64,000 bases of DNA from Polynucleobacter sp. MWH-HuK1. Its GTDB lineage: Bacteria; Pseudomonadota; Gammaproteobacteria; Burkholderiales; Burkholderiaceae. Position 1 is the stretch's first letter; every line of letters starts with the position of its first letter. The translations under genes and the position numbers were made by a program. The stretch covers positions 124,001-188,000 of the forward strand of contig NZ_JACVPP010000001.1 in assembly GCF_018881815.1 (NCBI RefSeq), written 5' to 3'. Of the stretch, positions 31,867-41,716 are shown piece by piece. The notes beneath the pieces are model-generated. The model was not told where the DNA came from and searched no databases. It saw only the letters and a list, made by a program, of their open reading frames with translations.

Positions 31867-32754
31867 TTAATGGCGTAGTTCTAGGCGATCTATGCCATCG
31901 CGTGTGAACTCAAAAGTAGAGATCCAATCCAACACATCAATTTGATTGCGCATTTCCGAAGGGAAGGGGCCAAAGGGAGCTGAAGCTCTAACGATGGCAA
32001 GGGCCTGACGATCCAACTCAGGGTTGCCGGAACTACGACCAATAGAAAGCCCATCTTTACCTTGAGCGTTCGTAGTTATTCTTCCTTGGTTATCTACACT
32101 CACCACAATCACTAAGCTGCCATACAAGGGGCGCCCATTTGCTCTTGGGAAAAATGCGCTGCCATAAGCCTCAATTTTTTGGCGCATGGCATCGTAATAG
32201 TGCGCAAAGCTCACTGCTTTTGTATTGGCGCCAGTCAGCACCTTACGCCTTGGCTCTCTACCATCAGACTGGAGCTGCCTTGCTAATTCAGCTTCTAAAG
32301 AATTAAGTTGAGGAGTAATTTTTTGTTCATCACCACTTTTACGACCACCAGAGCGATTGCGCTGCTCATCTAGCTTTGCAAGCATCTGCTTTTGTTGCTT
32401 CTCTAAAACCTCAAGTCTTGCTTCTGCCCCTAATCTAGCGCGATGCAGTGCTGTAGCGTCTTGATTTTCTGTTTTGCCGCCACCGTGTAAATCGGCTTGA
32501 GCCAATTTGCTCGCTTTTTGTGGGGGTGTTTTATTACTGGCATTAACCAATACCACGCTCAGGGGAGTATTAAGTCGGCGACTCTGAATTTCCCCCACGC
32601 CCCAGCGAAAAGATAAGAACACAAGATGAATCAGAATGGAGACACATAATGCGAAGCGAAATGGGTAATGACTCCATGCGCGATGCAGATAATGCAAGGC
32701 CTTACCGAGTCTCTCAGGGCGCGGAATCTCAAGAGATTTAAGCTGGGCTAGCAT
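31867..32754 (-). CDS. TonB C-terminal-domain energy-transducer-like protein
   Basis: A 295-residue protein. It has a short cytoplasmic N-terminus, one membrane helix (about residues 35-52, ALCVSILIHLVFLSF), a Lys/Gln/Glu-rich, partly coiled-coil middle (residues about 75-165) and a C-terminal TonB-like domain (KIEAYGSAFFPRANGRPLYGSLVIVVSVDN and so on). This is the architecture of TonB proteins that span the periplasm. No exbB or exbD is seen in the window, so the partner motor must be elsewhere. Its first 17 bases overlap the end of the RNase II gene. Confidence 0.8.
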   Translation of the reverse strand: MLAQLKSLEIPRPERLGKALHYLHRAWSHYPFRFALCVSILIHLVFLSFRWGVGEIQSRRLNTPLSVVLVNASNKTPPQKASKLAQADLHGGGKTENQDATALHRARLGAEARLEVLEKQQKQMLAKLDEQRNRSGGRKSGDEQKITPQLNSLEAELARQLQSDGREPRRKVLTGANTKAVSFAHYYDAMRQKIEAYGSAFFPRANGRPLYGSLVIVVSVDNQGRITTNAQGKDGLSIGRSSGNPELDRQALAIVRASAPFGPFPSEMRNQIDVLDWISTFEFTRDGIDRLELRH

Positions 32755-34789
32755 CTTCTTTAGATTTGTCTGATGGCTCTGGATCTAGCTCCGACCCCTC
32801 GGCTTGGTCGGCTGATTCATTTTCAGGGGCATCCAACTTTGCTTCAATTTCTAGTACTCGGACGCCTGCGCTAAGTTGCAATAAATCCACATCGGCAATC
32901 ACTACTACTGCACGTGTCATGCGGGGATGTGTAGCTAACTCAGGAATCGGCAAGTGCAGTGGGACTAACTCGACGCGGGACATCCCCTCCTTCAAATGGC
33001 GGACATTTACAGTCTTTGATTCACCATCTTGCGCGATCCAACGTAAGCACCAATATTTTTCTAGACGGTCCTGGAACTCTCCATACGCTTGATAGCAGGA
33101 CTCGAAGTCAGCAGCAATGCCCATCAGCGTAGCATCGCGCGGCGGAAACGGTGCAACCATTTTGGCTGTCACACCATGCTTTGCAAGCGCAATCAATTGC
33201 CATTGATTGACTAAATCGGAATACCGACGTAAGGGAGAGGTGCACCAAGCGTAATAGTCCAAGCCCAAACCTTCATGAGGTCCTGGGGTAGTTTGCATGC
33301 GAGTACGCAATGGACCCCAGCCCTTCTGAGTTCTGAACAATCCTGGCAGACCATGATCCGCAAGAAGCTGTCCGGATGCGCTGTTACAGAAAATCATCCA
33401 CTCAGCAACAATGGTGTCCAAAATAGAACCGCGTTGACGTGGCAAGATATCAACGCGCTGCACACCATCTATTTCTTGTATCTGGAAGTGAAAATCTCTT
33501 GCCAGAGCATTGGGATCAACAAGCCCCAGTTGCTCGGCACGCAGACCATTTGCTACGCGCTTTTCTTGGCGACCTGCATGAAGATGTTTAGCCGCTTGCC
33601 ATAAGATGGCTAATTCTTTGCGATAAGGATAACTTGCGCTTTCATCAACCAAGCTTTTCTCACTCACTAGATGCTCAATATCTTCCAAGCGTAAATTGGC
33701 TGCCATAGGCACCATCTCTGCGCGCATCTGTAAAGTAGCTCGATTGACGACACCTTGCGAATCAATATCCACATAAATTGATAAGGCAGGCCTTGGCAGG
33801 CCTTCATCCAAGGAGAATTGCTCAATGACCGAATCAGGCAGCATCGTAATTTTGTCGCCAGGGAAGTACGCCGTAGACATGCGAATACGCGCAACTTGAT
33901 CCAAGGGATCATCTTTTGCAATAGCTAAACCTGGAGCAGCAATATGAATACCTATTCGATGCCCACCATCAATTGACGTGACTGATAACGCATCATCGAT
34001 CTCGGTAGTACCGTAATCATCGATAGAGAATGCCTGTACTTGGGCGACTGGAAGCTCAGCAATAGCAGATGCATATGCTGCTTGATCAACCCCAACGGCT
34101 GGGTTGTGAGCCGCACCATTCGGAAAATGCGCCTTCAGAAACAGCCCCTGGTGATAAGCCAAAGGTGAATCAATTGCGCCACAACGAATCATCAACTGCG
34201 CCGGAGATTCACCGGTCTCGGTGCAAGCAGCAATTAACGCTTTGTACGCAGAAGTATTTTTATCGGGAGAAAAAAGTAATTGCTTGGCTGAAGATTTGAG
34301 GGTTTCAGGGAAAGTGCCGCCAACTAACTCTTGCTGCCAACCTGATTGCTGCTCAAGCTCTTTTTGCTTACGCTCTAAAGCTGCTAAGCCTGCCTGCAAT
34401 TGCTCAAGTGGTGCCCTCTGAAAGCGGCCACGCCCTTTACGACGAAAGAAAACAGGGGCTCCCTGCAATGCAATTGCTAGTGCGATTTGCTGCGGAACAG
34501 TCGCTTGAGAACCAAAGTACTCTTGAGCAACATCCACCAAACCAAATTCTTCATCTGGTGCGCAATCCCAAAGCAACTGCAAATCAATATCGGCAGTTAG
34601 AGTTCCAGCCTCATCTATAGCGGCCTGCGCTTCTGGCTTTTCAAAGCGCAACCAAACCTCTTTGGCTTTGAGCTTGATCTTTTTCCCAGAAAGACTGGTT
34701 GCCTGCCATGACTCCGCATCCCCAGAACCTGATGCAGACTGTACTGTGGCGATCTTGATGTCGCCACCTTCTTCATATAAAAGGTTCAT
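32738..34789 (-). CDS. RNase II-family exoribonuclease (RNB domain)
   Basis: A 683-residue 3'-to-5' exoribonuclease. The RNB catalytic segment reads AFSIDDYGTTEIDDALSV (about residues 250-267), with the Asp residues that bind Mg2+. It is followed by GIHIAAPGLAI, RMSTAYFPGDKITMLP, the central YAWCTSPLRRYSDLVNQWQL (Arg/Asp helix) and a C-terminal S1-like region. The N-terminus lacks an obvious cold-shock pair, so it is closer to the shorter RNB group of betaproteobacteria than to E. coli RNase R. The acidic tail (ESADQAEGSELDPEPSDKSK) is probably disordered. It is two bases downstream of the SDR gene. Confidence 0.85.
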   Translation of the reverse strand: MNLLYEEGGDIKIATVQSASGSGDAESWQATSLSGKKIKLKAKEVWLRFEKPEAQAAIDEAGTLTADIDLQLLWDCAPDEEFGLVDVAQEYFGSQATVPQQIALAIALQGAPVFFRRKGRGRFQRAPLEQLQAGLAALERKQKELEQQSGWQQELVGGTFPETLKSSAKQLLFSPDKNTSAYKALIAACTETGESPAQLMIRCGAIDSPLAYHQGLFLKAHFPNGAAHNPAVGVDQAAYASAIAELPVAQVQAFSIDDYGTTEIDDALSVTSIDGGHRIGIHIAAPGLAIAKDDPLDQVARIRMSTAYFPGDKITMLPDSVIEQFSLDEGLPRPALSIYVDIDSQGVVNRATLQMRAEMVPMAANLRLEDIEHLVSEKSLVDESASYPYRKELAILWQAAKHLHAGRQEKRVANGLRAEQLGLVDPNALARDFHFQIQEIDGVQRVDILPRQRGSILDTIVAEWMIFCNSASGQLLADHGLPGLFRTQKGWGPLRTRMQTTPGPHEGLGLDYYAWCTSPLRRYSDLVNQWQLIALAKHGVTAKMVAPFPPRDATLMGIAADFESCYQAYGEFQDRLEKYWCLRWIAQDGESKTVNVRHLKEGMSRVELVPLHLPIPELATHPRMTRAVVVIADVDLLQLSAGVRVLEIEAKLDAPENESADQAEGSELDPEPSDKSKEDASPA

Positions 34790-34791
34790 GC

Positions 34792-35526
34792 TTAGAGGGA
34801 GATCCCGCCGCTGGCCTCTAATGCCACTCCATTGACATAGCTCGCTTCATCACTAGCTAAGAACAAGTAAACGTTCGCCATTTCAGTGGGAGTACCTAAG
34901 CGGCCAAGCCAGCTGCGCTTTTCAATATCTTGCAAAATATTTTCTGGCATAGCTTTGACCATTTCTGTTGCAATGAAACCTGGGCATACTGCATTTACTC
35001 GAACTCCCTTAGGACCGAGCTCGCGCGCCCATGTTTTGGTAAAGCCAATAACGCCAAATTTTGTAGCCGAGTAATTAGTTTGGCCAAAATTACCGTATAG
35101 ACCCACAACGCTAGATGCATTGACTACCGCACCGGAGCCTGCCTCGAGCATATGCGGAACAATCAACTGGGTGCAATTAAATACACCCTTCAAGTTGACA
35201 TCAATCACCGTATCAAACTGAGCTTCGGTCATCTTAATCAAGCGCGCATCTTGAGTAATGCCAGCGTTATTAATCAAGATATCAATTCGTCCATGCTTTT
35301 GCATCACCTGATCAACCACGGACTGAATGCTGGCGCGATCAGTCACATTCATGGTATAGCCTTCGGCATTCAGGACTTGTGCAGCAGCGCTGTTAACAGC
35401 CTCTTGGTTGATATCAGTAATGATGACCTTGGCGCCTTCTTGCGCAAAACGCTGGGCAGTAGCAAAACCAATACCCTTAGCGGCACCGGTGATGATGGTT
35501 ACTTTGTCTTTTAATCTATCGCCCAT
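34792..35526 (-). CDS. SDR-family 3-oxoacyl reductase (FabG/PhbB-like)
   Basis: A 244-residue short-chain dehydrogenase. The nucleotide motif TGAAKGIG is at residues 14-21, NNAGIT is near 87, and the catalytic Ser with YSATK completes the triad ([21 protein letters not shown] spans this region). It ends with [12 protein letters not shown], FabG-like. The second strand reads VIITDIN, and Asp at that point usually favours NADH over NADPH. Possible roles are fatty-acid elongation or acetoacetyl-CoA reduction; the context (mpl upstream, RNase downstream) does not decide. The main fab cluster is not in this window. Confidence 0.85.
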   Translation of the reverse strand: MGDRLKDKVTIITGAAKGIGFATAQRFAQEGAKVIITDINQEAVNSAAAQVLNAEGYTMNVTDRASIQSVVDQVMQKHGRIDILINNAGITQDARLIKMTEAQFDTVIDVNLKGVFNCTQLIVPHMLEAGSGAVVNASSVVGLYGNFGQTNYSATKFGVIGFTKTWARELGPKGVRVNAVCPGFIATEMVKAMPENILQDIEKRSWLGRLGTPTEMANVYLFLASDEASYVNGVALEASGGISL

Positions 35527-35546
35527 TTTTTGCTTTCTATATTTTG

Positions 35547-36947
35547 TTACTTTGCCGAAATGGCTTTTAATAGTTTTTGATGCACGCCACCAAACCCACC
35601 ATTACTCATAACCAAAATATGATCGCCTGGCTTAGCTTCATGTATAACAGCTTTGACTAAAGCTTCAAGATCATCGAAAGCCCGTGCTTTACCCTGCTCT
35701 TTTGTGTTAAGTGGAGATAAAACCTCAGCCAAGTCCCAACCCAACGACTCTTTTCCTGAGTTTGCACCATAAGCAAATACTTTATCGACTACCTCAAGAC
35801 TTCCAGGAAGCTGAGCCTTCATCACACCAAGCTTCATTGTGTTTGAACGTGGTTCCAGTACAGCCAAGATGCGCGCTTTACCAACGCGACGACGTAAACC
35901 ATCAACGGTTGTGGTGATTGCAGTTGGGTGATGCGCAAAGTCGTCGTAGACCGTAATGTCATTTGCAACGCCAATGGTTTCTAAACGACGCTTTACATTC
36001 TTGAACTCTGCCAACGCACGCGCAGAATCTGCAGGAAAAATACCAATGTGATTGGCAGAAGCAATTGCCGCGAGAGCATTTAGTTGATTGTGTCGACCCA
36101 TGACGCCTGAATCAGTTGCCCACTTTACAGTTGCCACTTCTTTGCCAGCTTTGCGCACAATAAAACCGTCATTCTCTTGTGAGATTAAAGACCATTCATT
36201 TGTAAGTTCTTGGCCAAAGCGCTCTACAGGAGCCCACGCACCACGCGCAATGACACTTGCTAAAGCAGGTTCTTCGCCATTTACCACCAATAAACCATCG
36301 CCCGGAACCGTACGGACCAGATGATGAAACTGGGTTTCAATTGCAGCAAGATCCGCAAAGATGTCTGCGTGATCAAATTCCAAATTATTTAATAAAGCAG
36401 TGCGTGGTCGGTAGTGAACGAACTTACTTCGCTTATCGAAAAATGCAGTGTCGTATTCATCTGCTTCAATCACAAAATATTTACTCTCACCTAAGCGCGC
36501 AGATACCGTGAAGTTCAAAGGCACCCCACCAATCAGGTACCCAGGTTTATAACCATTGAATTCCAAAATCCAAGTCAACATGGCTGAAGTGGTTGTCTTG
36601 CCATGTGTGCCGGCAACCGCTAGAACATGTCTTCCGTATAAAACTTGTTCACCCAACCATTGCGGACCAGAAATATAGGGCAAACCTTTATTGAGAATTG
36701 CCTCCATTAAAGGGTTGCCGCGAGAAACCACATTGCCAATTACAAATAAATCAGGCATGGTCTCAAACTGAGATAATTGATCGGGTGAAAATCCCTCAAT
36801 CAGTTCGATGCCTTGAGCTTCAAGCTGCGTACTCATTGGTGGATACACGTTAGCATCGCAACCAGTAACGCGGTGTCCAGCTTGTCTGGCGATTGCAGCA
36901 ATGCCGCCCATGAAAGTACCGCAAATGCCCAAGATATGTATATGCAT
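35547..36947 (-). CDS. mpl: UDP-N-acetylmuramate:L-alanyl-gamma-D-glutamyl-meso-diaminopimelate ligase
   Basis: Mpl attaches recycled murein tripeptide to UDP-MurNAc. The 466-residue Mur ligase has a Rossmann-like N-terminus ([19 protein letters not shown]), the ATP P-loop GTHGKTTT at residues 113-120, [10 protein letters not shown] and [11 protein letters not shown]. That combination separates Mpl from MurC. It works in the same recycling pathway as AmpD, present at 47997-48815. First gene of the mpl-SDR-RNase II-TonB-aroE-mtgA run, divergent from the TlpA-like gene with only 26 bases between starts. Confidence 0.95.
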   Translation of the reverse strand: MHIHILGICGTFMGGIAAIARQAGHRVTGCDANVYPPMSTQLEAQGIELIEGFSPDQLSQFETMPDLFVIGNVVSRGNPLMEAILNKGLPYISGPQWLGEQVLYGRHVLAVAGTHGKTTTSAMLTWILEFNGYKPGYLIGGVPLNFTVSARLGESKYFVIEADEYDTAFFDKRSKFVHYRPRTALLNNLEFDHADIFADLAAIETQFHHLVRTVPGDGLLVVNGEEPALASVIARGAWAPVERFGQELTNEWSLISQENDGFIVRKAGKEVATVKWATDSGVMGRHNQLNALAAIASANHIGIFPADSARALAEFKNVKRRLETIGVANDITVYDDFAHHPTAITTTVDGLRRRVGKARILAVLEPRSNTMKLGVMKAQLPGSLEVVDKVFAYGANSGKESLGWDLAEVLSPLNTKEQGKARAFDDLEALVKAVIHEAKPGDHILVMSNGGFGGVHQKLLKAISAK

Positions 36948-36973
36948 TTACGAATTTTAGCGAAGGAGCTGTA

Positions 36974-37501
36974 ATGAACCGCAAACAATGGATCATCATC
37001 GTCGTAATTAGTCTTTTGGCACTAGTTTCAGGAGTTCTTACTTCGCAATGGATTTACAAAACTGGTTTAGCTAGCGACCTTGCCGTAAAAGCGTTTCTTG
37101 AAAACCCCTGGCAAACTCCAGATGGAAAAGCAGCCAATACCCAAGCATGGCAAGAAAAAGTCCTGGTTGTGAACTTTTGGGCCTCCTGGTGCCCCCCTTG
37201 CGTTGAAGAAATGCCTACTTTAGATAAATTGCAACAAGAGTTTTTAAAGCAAAATGTCTTATTTGTCGGCATCGGCATTGATTCACCCTCTAATATTCGT
37301 GAATTTCTTGAAAAAACCCCGGTTAGCTATCCGATCATGATTGGTGGATTGCAGGGCAGCAATCTTTCTAAGCAATTGGGAAATGCCCAGGGCGCCCTCC
37401 CCTACACCATCATCATTAATGCCAAAGGGAAATCTAGCTATAGCAAATTGGGCAAGATAAGCGAAGATGAGCTAAGAAATGCTATTAAATCTGCTTTATA
37501 G
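36974..37501 (+). CDS. TlpA-like thiol:disulfide oxidoreductase
   Basis: A 175-residue periplasmic thioredoxin-fold protein anchored by an N-terminal helix (residues 7-24). The redox motif is WASWCPPC (Cys73, Cys76), with cis-Pro near residue 137 in ALPYTIIINAKGK. By family it would act in cytochrome c maturation or protect periplasmic thiols. A CcsA-like protein at 48819-49667 belongs to the same general pathway but is unlinked. Start ATG follows GGAG by eight bases. Confidence 0.9.
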   Translation: MNRKQWIIIVVISLLALVSGVLTSQWIYKTGLASDLAVKAFLENPWQTPDGKAANTQAWQEKVLVVNFWASWCPPCVEEMPTLDKLQQEFLKQNVLFVGIGIDSPSNIREFLEKTPVSYPIMIGGLQGSNLSKQLGNAQGALPYTIIINAKGKSSYSKLGKISEDELRNAIKSAL

Positions 37502-37633
37502 AGATTTTTATTGAGTTTTAATGCAAAAACATTAAATTTATTCCGCCTCAATTTCAGGCAATAAAAACAATATTTTTCAGTATTTGCACTTAAAAGTTTC
37601 GAAAATTCCTATTTTTAGGGCAACTTTTTGGCC

Positions 37634-37659
37634 TTGTAGTGACCTTATAAAGGTATACT
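37634..37659 (+). promoter_or_regulatory. Possible promoter of aroQ-accB-accC-prmA
   Basis: In the 250-base non-coding gap before aroQ there is a good -10 hexamer TATACT (37654-37659). The only TTG-type -35 candidates are poorly spaced (TTGTAG with 14 bases, TTGGCC with 20). An inverted repeat ACCTT-ATA-AAGGT (37642-37654) abuts the -10 and could be an operator. The rest of the gap is A+T-rich with no ORF. Confidence 0.3.
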
Positions 37660-37751
37660 TTCCCACATAAGCAATAGAGCATGAAGTTGTATGTATGGCT
37701 TAAAGTCCAAATCGTCAATTAACGATTAACTGCCTCTAAAAATAGGGATCT

Positions 37752-38201
37752 ATGTCGAAAAAAGCTTCAATTCTCGTAATTCAAGGCCCAAACCTAAATC
37801 TATTGGGCAGTCGTGAACCCGACATTTACGGCAAAACAACCCTAGAAGACATTCATCAAAAGCTAGGTGAGCTAGCTAAAGAGCAATCTGTTGATCTAAA
37901 TACCTTTCAAAGCAATCATGAAGGCGAGTTAATCGACCGGATTCAGAAGGCCAAACAAGATGGGGTTGATTTCATCATCATCAACCCAGGTGCCTTCACA
38001 CATACCAGCGTTGCCCTACGCGATGTATTGGCTGGTGTAGCCATTCCATTTACTGAAGTCCATTTATCAAATATTCACCAGCGTGAAGAATTCCGCAAAC
38101 ACTCCTACCTATCTGATATTGCGACTGGAGTTATTTGTGGACTTGGCGCCATTGGCTATGAATTAGCACTGCAAGCAGCAATTACACGCTTAAAGAAGTA
38201 A
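37752..38201 (+). CDS. aroQ: Type II 3-dehydroquinate dehydratase
   Basis: Dehydrates 3-dehydroquinate in the shikimate pathway. The 149-residue protein has [21 protein letters not shown] (catalytic Tyr loop), [29 protein letters not shown] and [20 protein letters not shown] (catalytic His). Dodecameric type II length. It is 36 bases upstream of accB, the usual order in proteobacteria. Confidence 0.97.
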   Translation: MSKKASILVIQGPNLNLLGSREPDIYGKTTLEDIHQKLGELAKEQSVDLNTFQSNHEGELIDRIQKAKQDGVDFIIINPGAFTHTSVALRDVLAGVAIPFTEVHLSNIHQREEFRKHSYLSDIATGVICGLGAIGYELALQAAITRLKK

Positions 38202-38237
38202 ATCTATTTAAAGAATCACAAGAGAGGAAGCACTCAC

Positions 38238-38702
38238 ATGGATTTGAGAAAACTAAAAACCTTGATCGACTTAGTCTCTGAGTCAGGTATTTCAGAGTTG
38301 GAAGTAAATGAAGGTGAAGATCGCGTTCGCATCGTAAACGCAGGATCTCCAGCTCCAGCTGGCCAGGTGGTTTACGCCAATCCAGCGCCCGTACAAGCCA
38401 TCCAAGCTGCGCCAACTGCCAGCGCACCTGCTCCAGCAGCAGCTGTTGAGACACCTGCTGCTGAAACTGGTTTTGTTGCGAAGTCTCCAATGGTTGGCAC
38501 TTTCTACCGCGCGCCAAATCCTGAATCACCAAACTTCGTCAATATTGGCGATACCGTCAAAGTAGGTCAAACTCTTTGCATCATTGAAGCGATGAAACTA
38601 CTCAATGAGATCGAATCTGAAAAAGCAGGTGTGATTAAAGAAATCCTCTGTGAAAACGGTCAGGGTGTTGAGTTTGACCAGCCTCTTTTCATCATTGCCT
38701 AA
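38238..38702 (+). CDS. accB: Biotin carboxyl carrier protein of acetyl-CoA carboxylase
   Basis: Carries biotin between the biotin carboxylase and carboxyltransferase in malonyl-CoA synthesis. The 154-residue protein has a helical N-terminus (MDLRKLKTLIDLVSESGISE), an Ala/Pro-rich linker (residues 37-77) and the biotinyl domain with EAMKLLNEI (biotinylated Lys120). GAGAGGAAG is a strong SD upstream of the ATG. It is followed by accC after about 50 bases. Confidence 0.97.
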   Translation: MDLRKLKTLIDLVSESGISELEVNEGEDRVRIVNAGSPAPAGQVVYANPAPVQAIQAAPTASAPAPAAAVETPAAETGFVAKSPMVGTFYRAPNPESPNFVNIGDTVKVGQTLCIIEAMKLLNEIESEKAGVIKEILCENGQGVEFDQPLFIIA

Positions 38703-38753
38703 TAGATCCTCTTGGGTCTATTCCAATCCACCATTACTTAACTCAGAGCCGAC

Positions 38754-40118
38754 ATGTTCGATAAGATTCTGATTGCCAATCGGGGAGAGATTGCTCTCCG
38801 CATCCAACGCGCATGCCGCGAGTTGGGAATTAAAACTGTTGTGGTGTATTCCACCGCAGATAAAGAAGCAAAGTATGTGAGGCTTGCCGATGAAGCTGTA
38901 TGCATTGGGCCGGCGCCATCTCCATTAAGCTACCTCAATATGCCCGCGATTATTTCTGCGGCAGAAGTAACTGACGCTGAAGCGATCCATCCTGGTTATG
39001 GATTTCTCTCTGAAAATGCCGACTTCGCAGAGCGTGTAGAAAAATCTGGTTTTGCATTTATCGGACCTACAGCAGCATCCATTCGCTTAATGGGTGACAA
39101 GGTTTCTGCTAAACGCGCCATGATTAAAGCAGGCGTGCCTTGCGTTCCTGGTTCTGAGGGTGCACTCCCCGATAATCCAAAAGAAATTCTTGCAACTGCT
39201 AAAAAGGTTGGTTATCCCGTCATCATTAAAGCCGCTGGTGGTGGTGGTGGTCGCGGTATGCGTGTTGTACACACTGAGGCCCACCTCATTAACGCTGTCA
39301 ATATGACACGTGAAGAAGCTGGACGCGCTTTTGGCAATCCAGAAGTCTATATGGAGAAGTTTTTAGAGAAACCTCGTCACGTAGAGATTCAGGTTCTTGC
39401 TGATACTCATGGCAATGCCATTTGGTTGGGTGAGCGTGATTGCTCCATGCAGCGTCGCCACCAAAAAGTCATCGAAGAAGCTCCGGCTCCCGGCATCGAT
39501 CGTCGCTTAATCGCCAAAATTGGTGAACGTTGCGCCGAAGCTTGTCGCAAGATTGGTTATCGCGGCGCTGGTACATTTGAATTCTTATACGAAAACGGTG
39601 AATTCTTCTTTATTGAGATGAACACCCGTGTTCAGGTAGAGCATCCAGTTACCGAAATGATCACTGGCGTGGATATTGTTCAAGAACAGATTCGCATTGC
39701 TGCTGGTCTCAAACTCAGCTACCGCCAGAAAGACATTGTTTTCCGCGGACACGCCATCGAGTGCCGCTTAAATGCCGAAGATCCATTCAAATTCACCCCA
39801 AGCCCAGGCAAAATTGGTTCATTCCATATGCCAGGTGGTCCCGGTATTCGCGTCGATTCACATGCATACAGTGGTTACGTAGTGCCATCCAACTACGACT
39901 CCATGATTGGTAAATTGATTTCTTACGGCAATACCCGCGAGCAAGCTATTCGCCGTATGCAAATTGCCCTCTCCGAAATGGTGATTGATGGCATCACGAC
40001 CAATGTGCCACTCCATCGTGAATTAATGTTGGATCCCAACTTCATGGAAGGCGGAACCAGCATTCACTACTTGGAGCATCGCTTAGAAGAGCAAGCTGCA
40101 AGTCGCGGCAAATCCTAA
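38754..40118 (+). CDS. accC: Acetyl-CoA carboxylase, biotin carboxylase subunit
   Basis: ATP-grasp enzyme that carboxylates biotin on AccB. The 454-residue protein starts [20 protein letters not shown]. It has [15 protein letters not shown], the glycine-rich ATP loop [34 protein letters not shown] and [18 protein letters not shown]. Full length, cytosolic, in the aroQ-accB-accC-prmA operon. Confidence 0.98.
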   Translation: MFDKILIANRGEIALRIQRACRELGIKTVVVYSTADKEAKYVRLADEAVCIGPAPSPLSYLNMPAIISAAEVTDAEAIHPGYGFLSENADFAERVEKSGFAFIGPTAASIRLMGDKVSAKRAMIKAGVPCVPGSEGALPDNPKEILATAKKVGYPVIIKAAGGGGGRGMRVVHTEAHLINAVNMTREEAGRAFGNPEVYMEKFLEKPRHVEIQVLADTHGNAIWLGERDCSMQRRHQKVIEEAPAPGIDRRLIAKIGERCAEACRKIGYRGAGTFEFLYENGEFFFIEMNTRVQVEHPVTEMITGVDIVQEQIRIAAGLKLSYRQKDIVFRGHAIECRLNAEDPFKFTPSPGKIGSFHMPGGPGIRVDSHAYSGYVVPSNYDSMIGKLISYGNTREQAIRRMQIALSEMVIDGITTNVPLHRELMLDPNFMEGGTSIHYLEHRLEEQAASRGKS

Positions 40119-40134
40119 TTAATGCGAGCGTCCC

Positions 40135-41664
40135 ATGTCTTATCGTGAACTGGTGTTCACGGTAGCAGCCGAAACCGCTGAACCTTTGGGTGACGCGCTT
40201 TTAGACTTGGGCGCCCTATCCGTTACCGTCGAAGATGATGCTGCCGGTGGATACGATGAAAATCCCCTCTATGGAGAACCAGGACTTTCACCAGAAGTAC
40301 AAGCTTGGGATCGATCTGCAGTAACTGCTCTCTTTAATCCTGAGATTGACCCTTCTGGCAGCGCAGAATTTATCCCGGAGCTGCTTGCTTCCTTAAAAGA
40401 AGCGGGTTTTAACTTAGCGCCTCCCCAAGAAAAGACTGTTGAAGAGCAAGACTGGGTTCGGCTAACTCAAAGTCAATTTGCACCCATTCAAATTGGTGAA
40501 CGCATTTGGGTAGTACCTTCATGGCACGATGCGCCAACCGATACAAGTGCGATTTGTCTAGCTGTTGACCCAGGGCTTGCCTTTGGCACAGGAAGTCATC
40601 CCACCACCCATTTATGTTTGCTTTGGCTAGAGCAACAAAAGAATCTTCAGAACCAGAGCCTTTTGGATTACGGTTGCGGCTCAGGAATCTTAGCTATTGC
40701 TGCAGCCAAGTTAGGTTGCAATCCTGTTATTGGTACCGATATCGACCCACAAGCCATGGTTGCAGCACGTAACAATGCAGCAATCAATAACACCACCATT
40801 CGTTTTGTTCTACCAAATGAAGGTGCAATTGAACTTGCTGCTGAAACCAAATACGACATCGTTATGGCCAACATTTTGGCCAACCCTCTGCAAGTGCTTG
40901 CTCCTGCGCTGGTAAATAAGATGAAATCAGGTGGACGCATTGTTTTATCGGGTGTACTTGCCCGCCAAGCTGAAGAGGTGATTGCTACTTACAGTCAATG
41001 GCTCACGCTTTCTGTCTGGAAAGAGAGTGAAGGTTGGGTTTGCTTGCATGGCACCCTCAATCAAGACAAGCAAAGTGCTACCAATACTACTTTTACTCCA
41101 TCCGCTCAAAAAAAAAGTTTTAAATTAGTCCTATACGCTGGCTTATTGCTGCTCTTACTAGCTTTTGGAGAGCATCTCTCAAGAAATTCATTTCTTCCAG
41201 CGCTTGCGCCACGCGTTGATGGCACTTCAAATTCTTATTTAGTAAATTCATTTTCTGTTTTACAGCGTATAGATGCAAAACTTTGTCGCGTACTAGGATG
41301 CCTAGATCGCGCTGTAAGCGATTTTGCCGCCTGGAAAATAACTTCAGCCACACTTTCACCAGAAAACGTGCAAGAAGGCCTTAAAAACGTTACAAATCAA
41401 TCTATGCTGCAAGTTGAGATACAAAATCGTCTTGCTATTGCAGTTTTACCGCCAAATTTAGAAATTACTTTGACTGATGCAGAAGAATCTGAAATCAAAT
41501 CTCTGCAATTTACTCCGCAAGAATGGCTTCCCAAAACTTGGCAGGAGACTCATCCTGATTTTTTAAAAGAGGGAGTGCCTTCTGGCGAGGTTTTGCAAAT
41601 TGAATTGCCTATTTCTTTGCCAGCAAATGCTGCAGGTTATCGCGTGCGGGTGCTGTACCCTTAA
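40135..41664 (+). CDS. prmA: Ribosomal protein L11 methyltransferase fused to a DUF3426 membrane domain
   Basis: Residues 1 to about 310 are PrmA, which trimethylates ribosomal protein L11. They show DPGLAFGTGSHPTTHLCLLW, SAM motif LLDYGCGSGILAIAAAKLG and MANILANPLQVLAPALV. The frame then continues without a stop through a Ser/Thr/Gln linker to a membrane helix (about residues 329-346) and a C-terminal DUF3426-type domain (about 347-509, ending LPANAAGYRVRVLYP). In related genomes PrmA is followed by a separate gene with an N-terminal MJ0042 zinc ribbon and DUF3426. Here the ribbon is missing and the domain is joined to PrmA, about 200 residues beyond normal PrmA length. Confidence 0.9.
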   Translation: MSYRELVFTVAAETAEPLGDALLDLGALSVTVEDDAAGGYDENPLYGEPGLSPEVQAWDRSAVTALFNPEIDPSGSAEFIPELLASLKEAGFNLAPPQEKTVEEQDWVRLTQSQFAPIQIGERIWVVPSWHDAPTDTSAICLAVDPGLAFGTGSHPTTHLCLLWLEQQKNLQNQSLLDYGCGSGILAIAAAKLGCNPVIGTDIDPQAMVAARNNAAINNTTIRFVLPNEGAIELAAETKYDIVMANILANPLQVLAPALVNKMKSGGRIVLSGVLARQAEEVIATYSQWLTLSVWKESEGWVCLHGTLNQDKQSATNTTFTPSAQKKSFKLVLYAGLLLLLLAFGEHLSRNSFLPALAPRVDGTSNSYLVNSFSVLQRIDAKLCRVLGCLDRAVSDFAAWKITSATLSPENVQEGLKNVTNQSMLQVEIQNRLAIAVLPPNLEITLTDAEESEIKSLQFTPQEWLPKTWQETHPDFLKEGVPSGEVLQIELPISLPANAAGYRVRVLYP

Positions 41665-41716
41665 ATCCATTCATCATCACACTTATCCCCTCATTTTTTA
41701 TAAAAGAAAGTAATTT

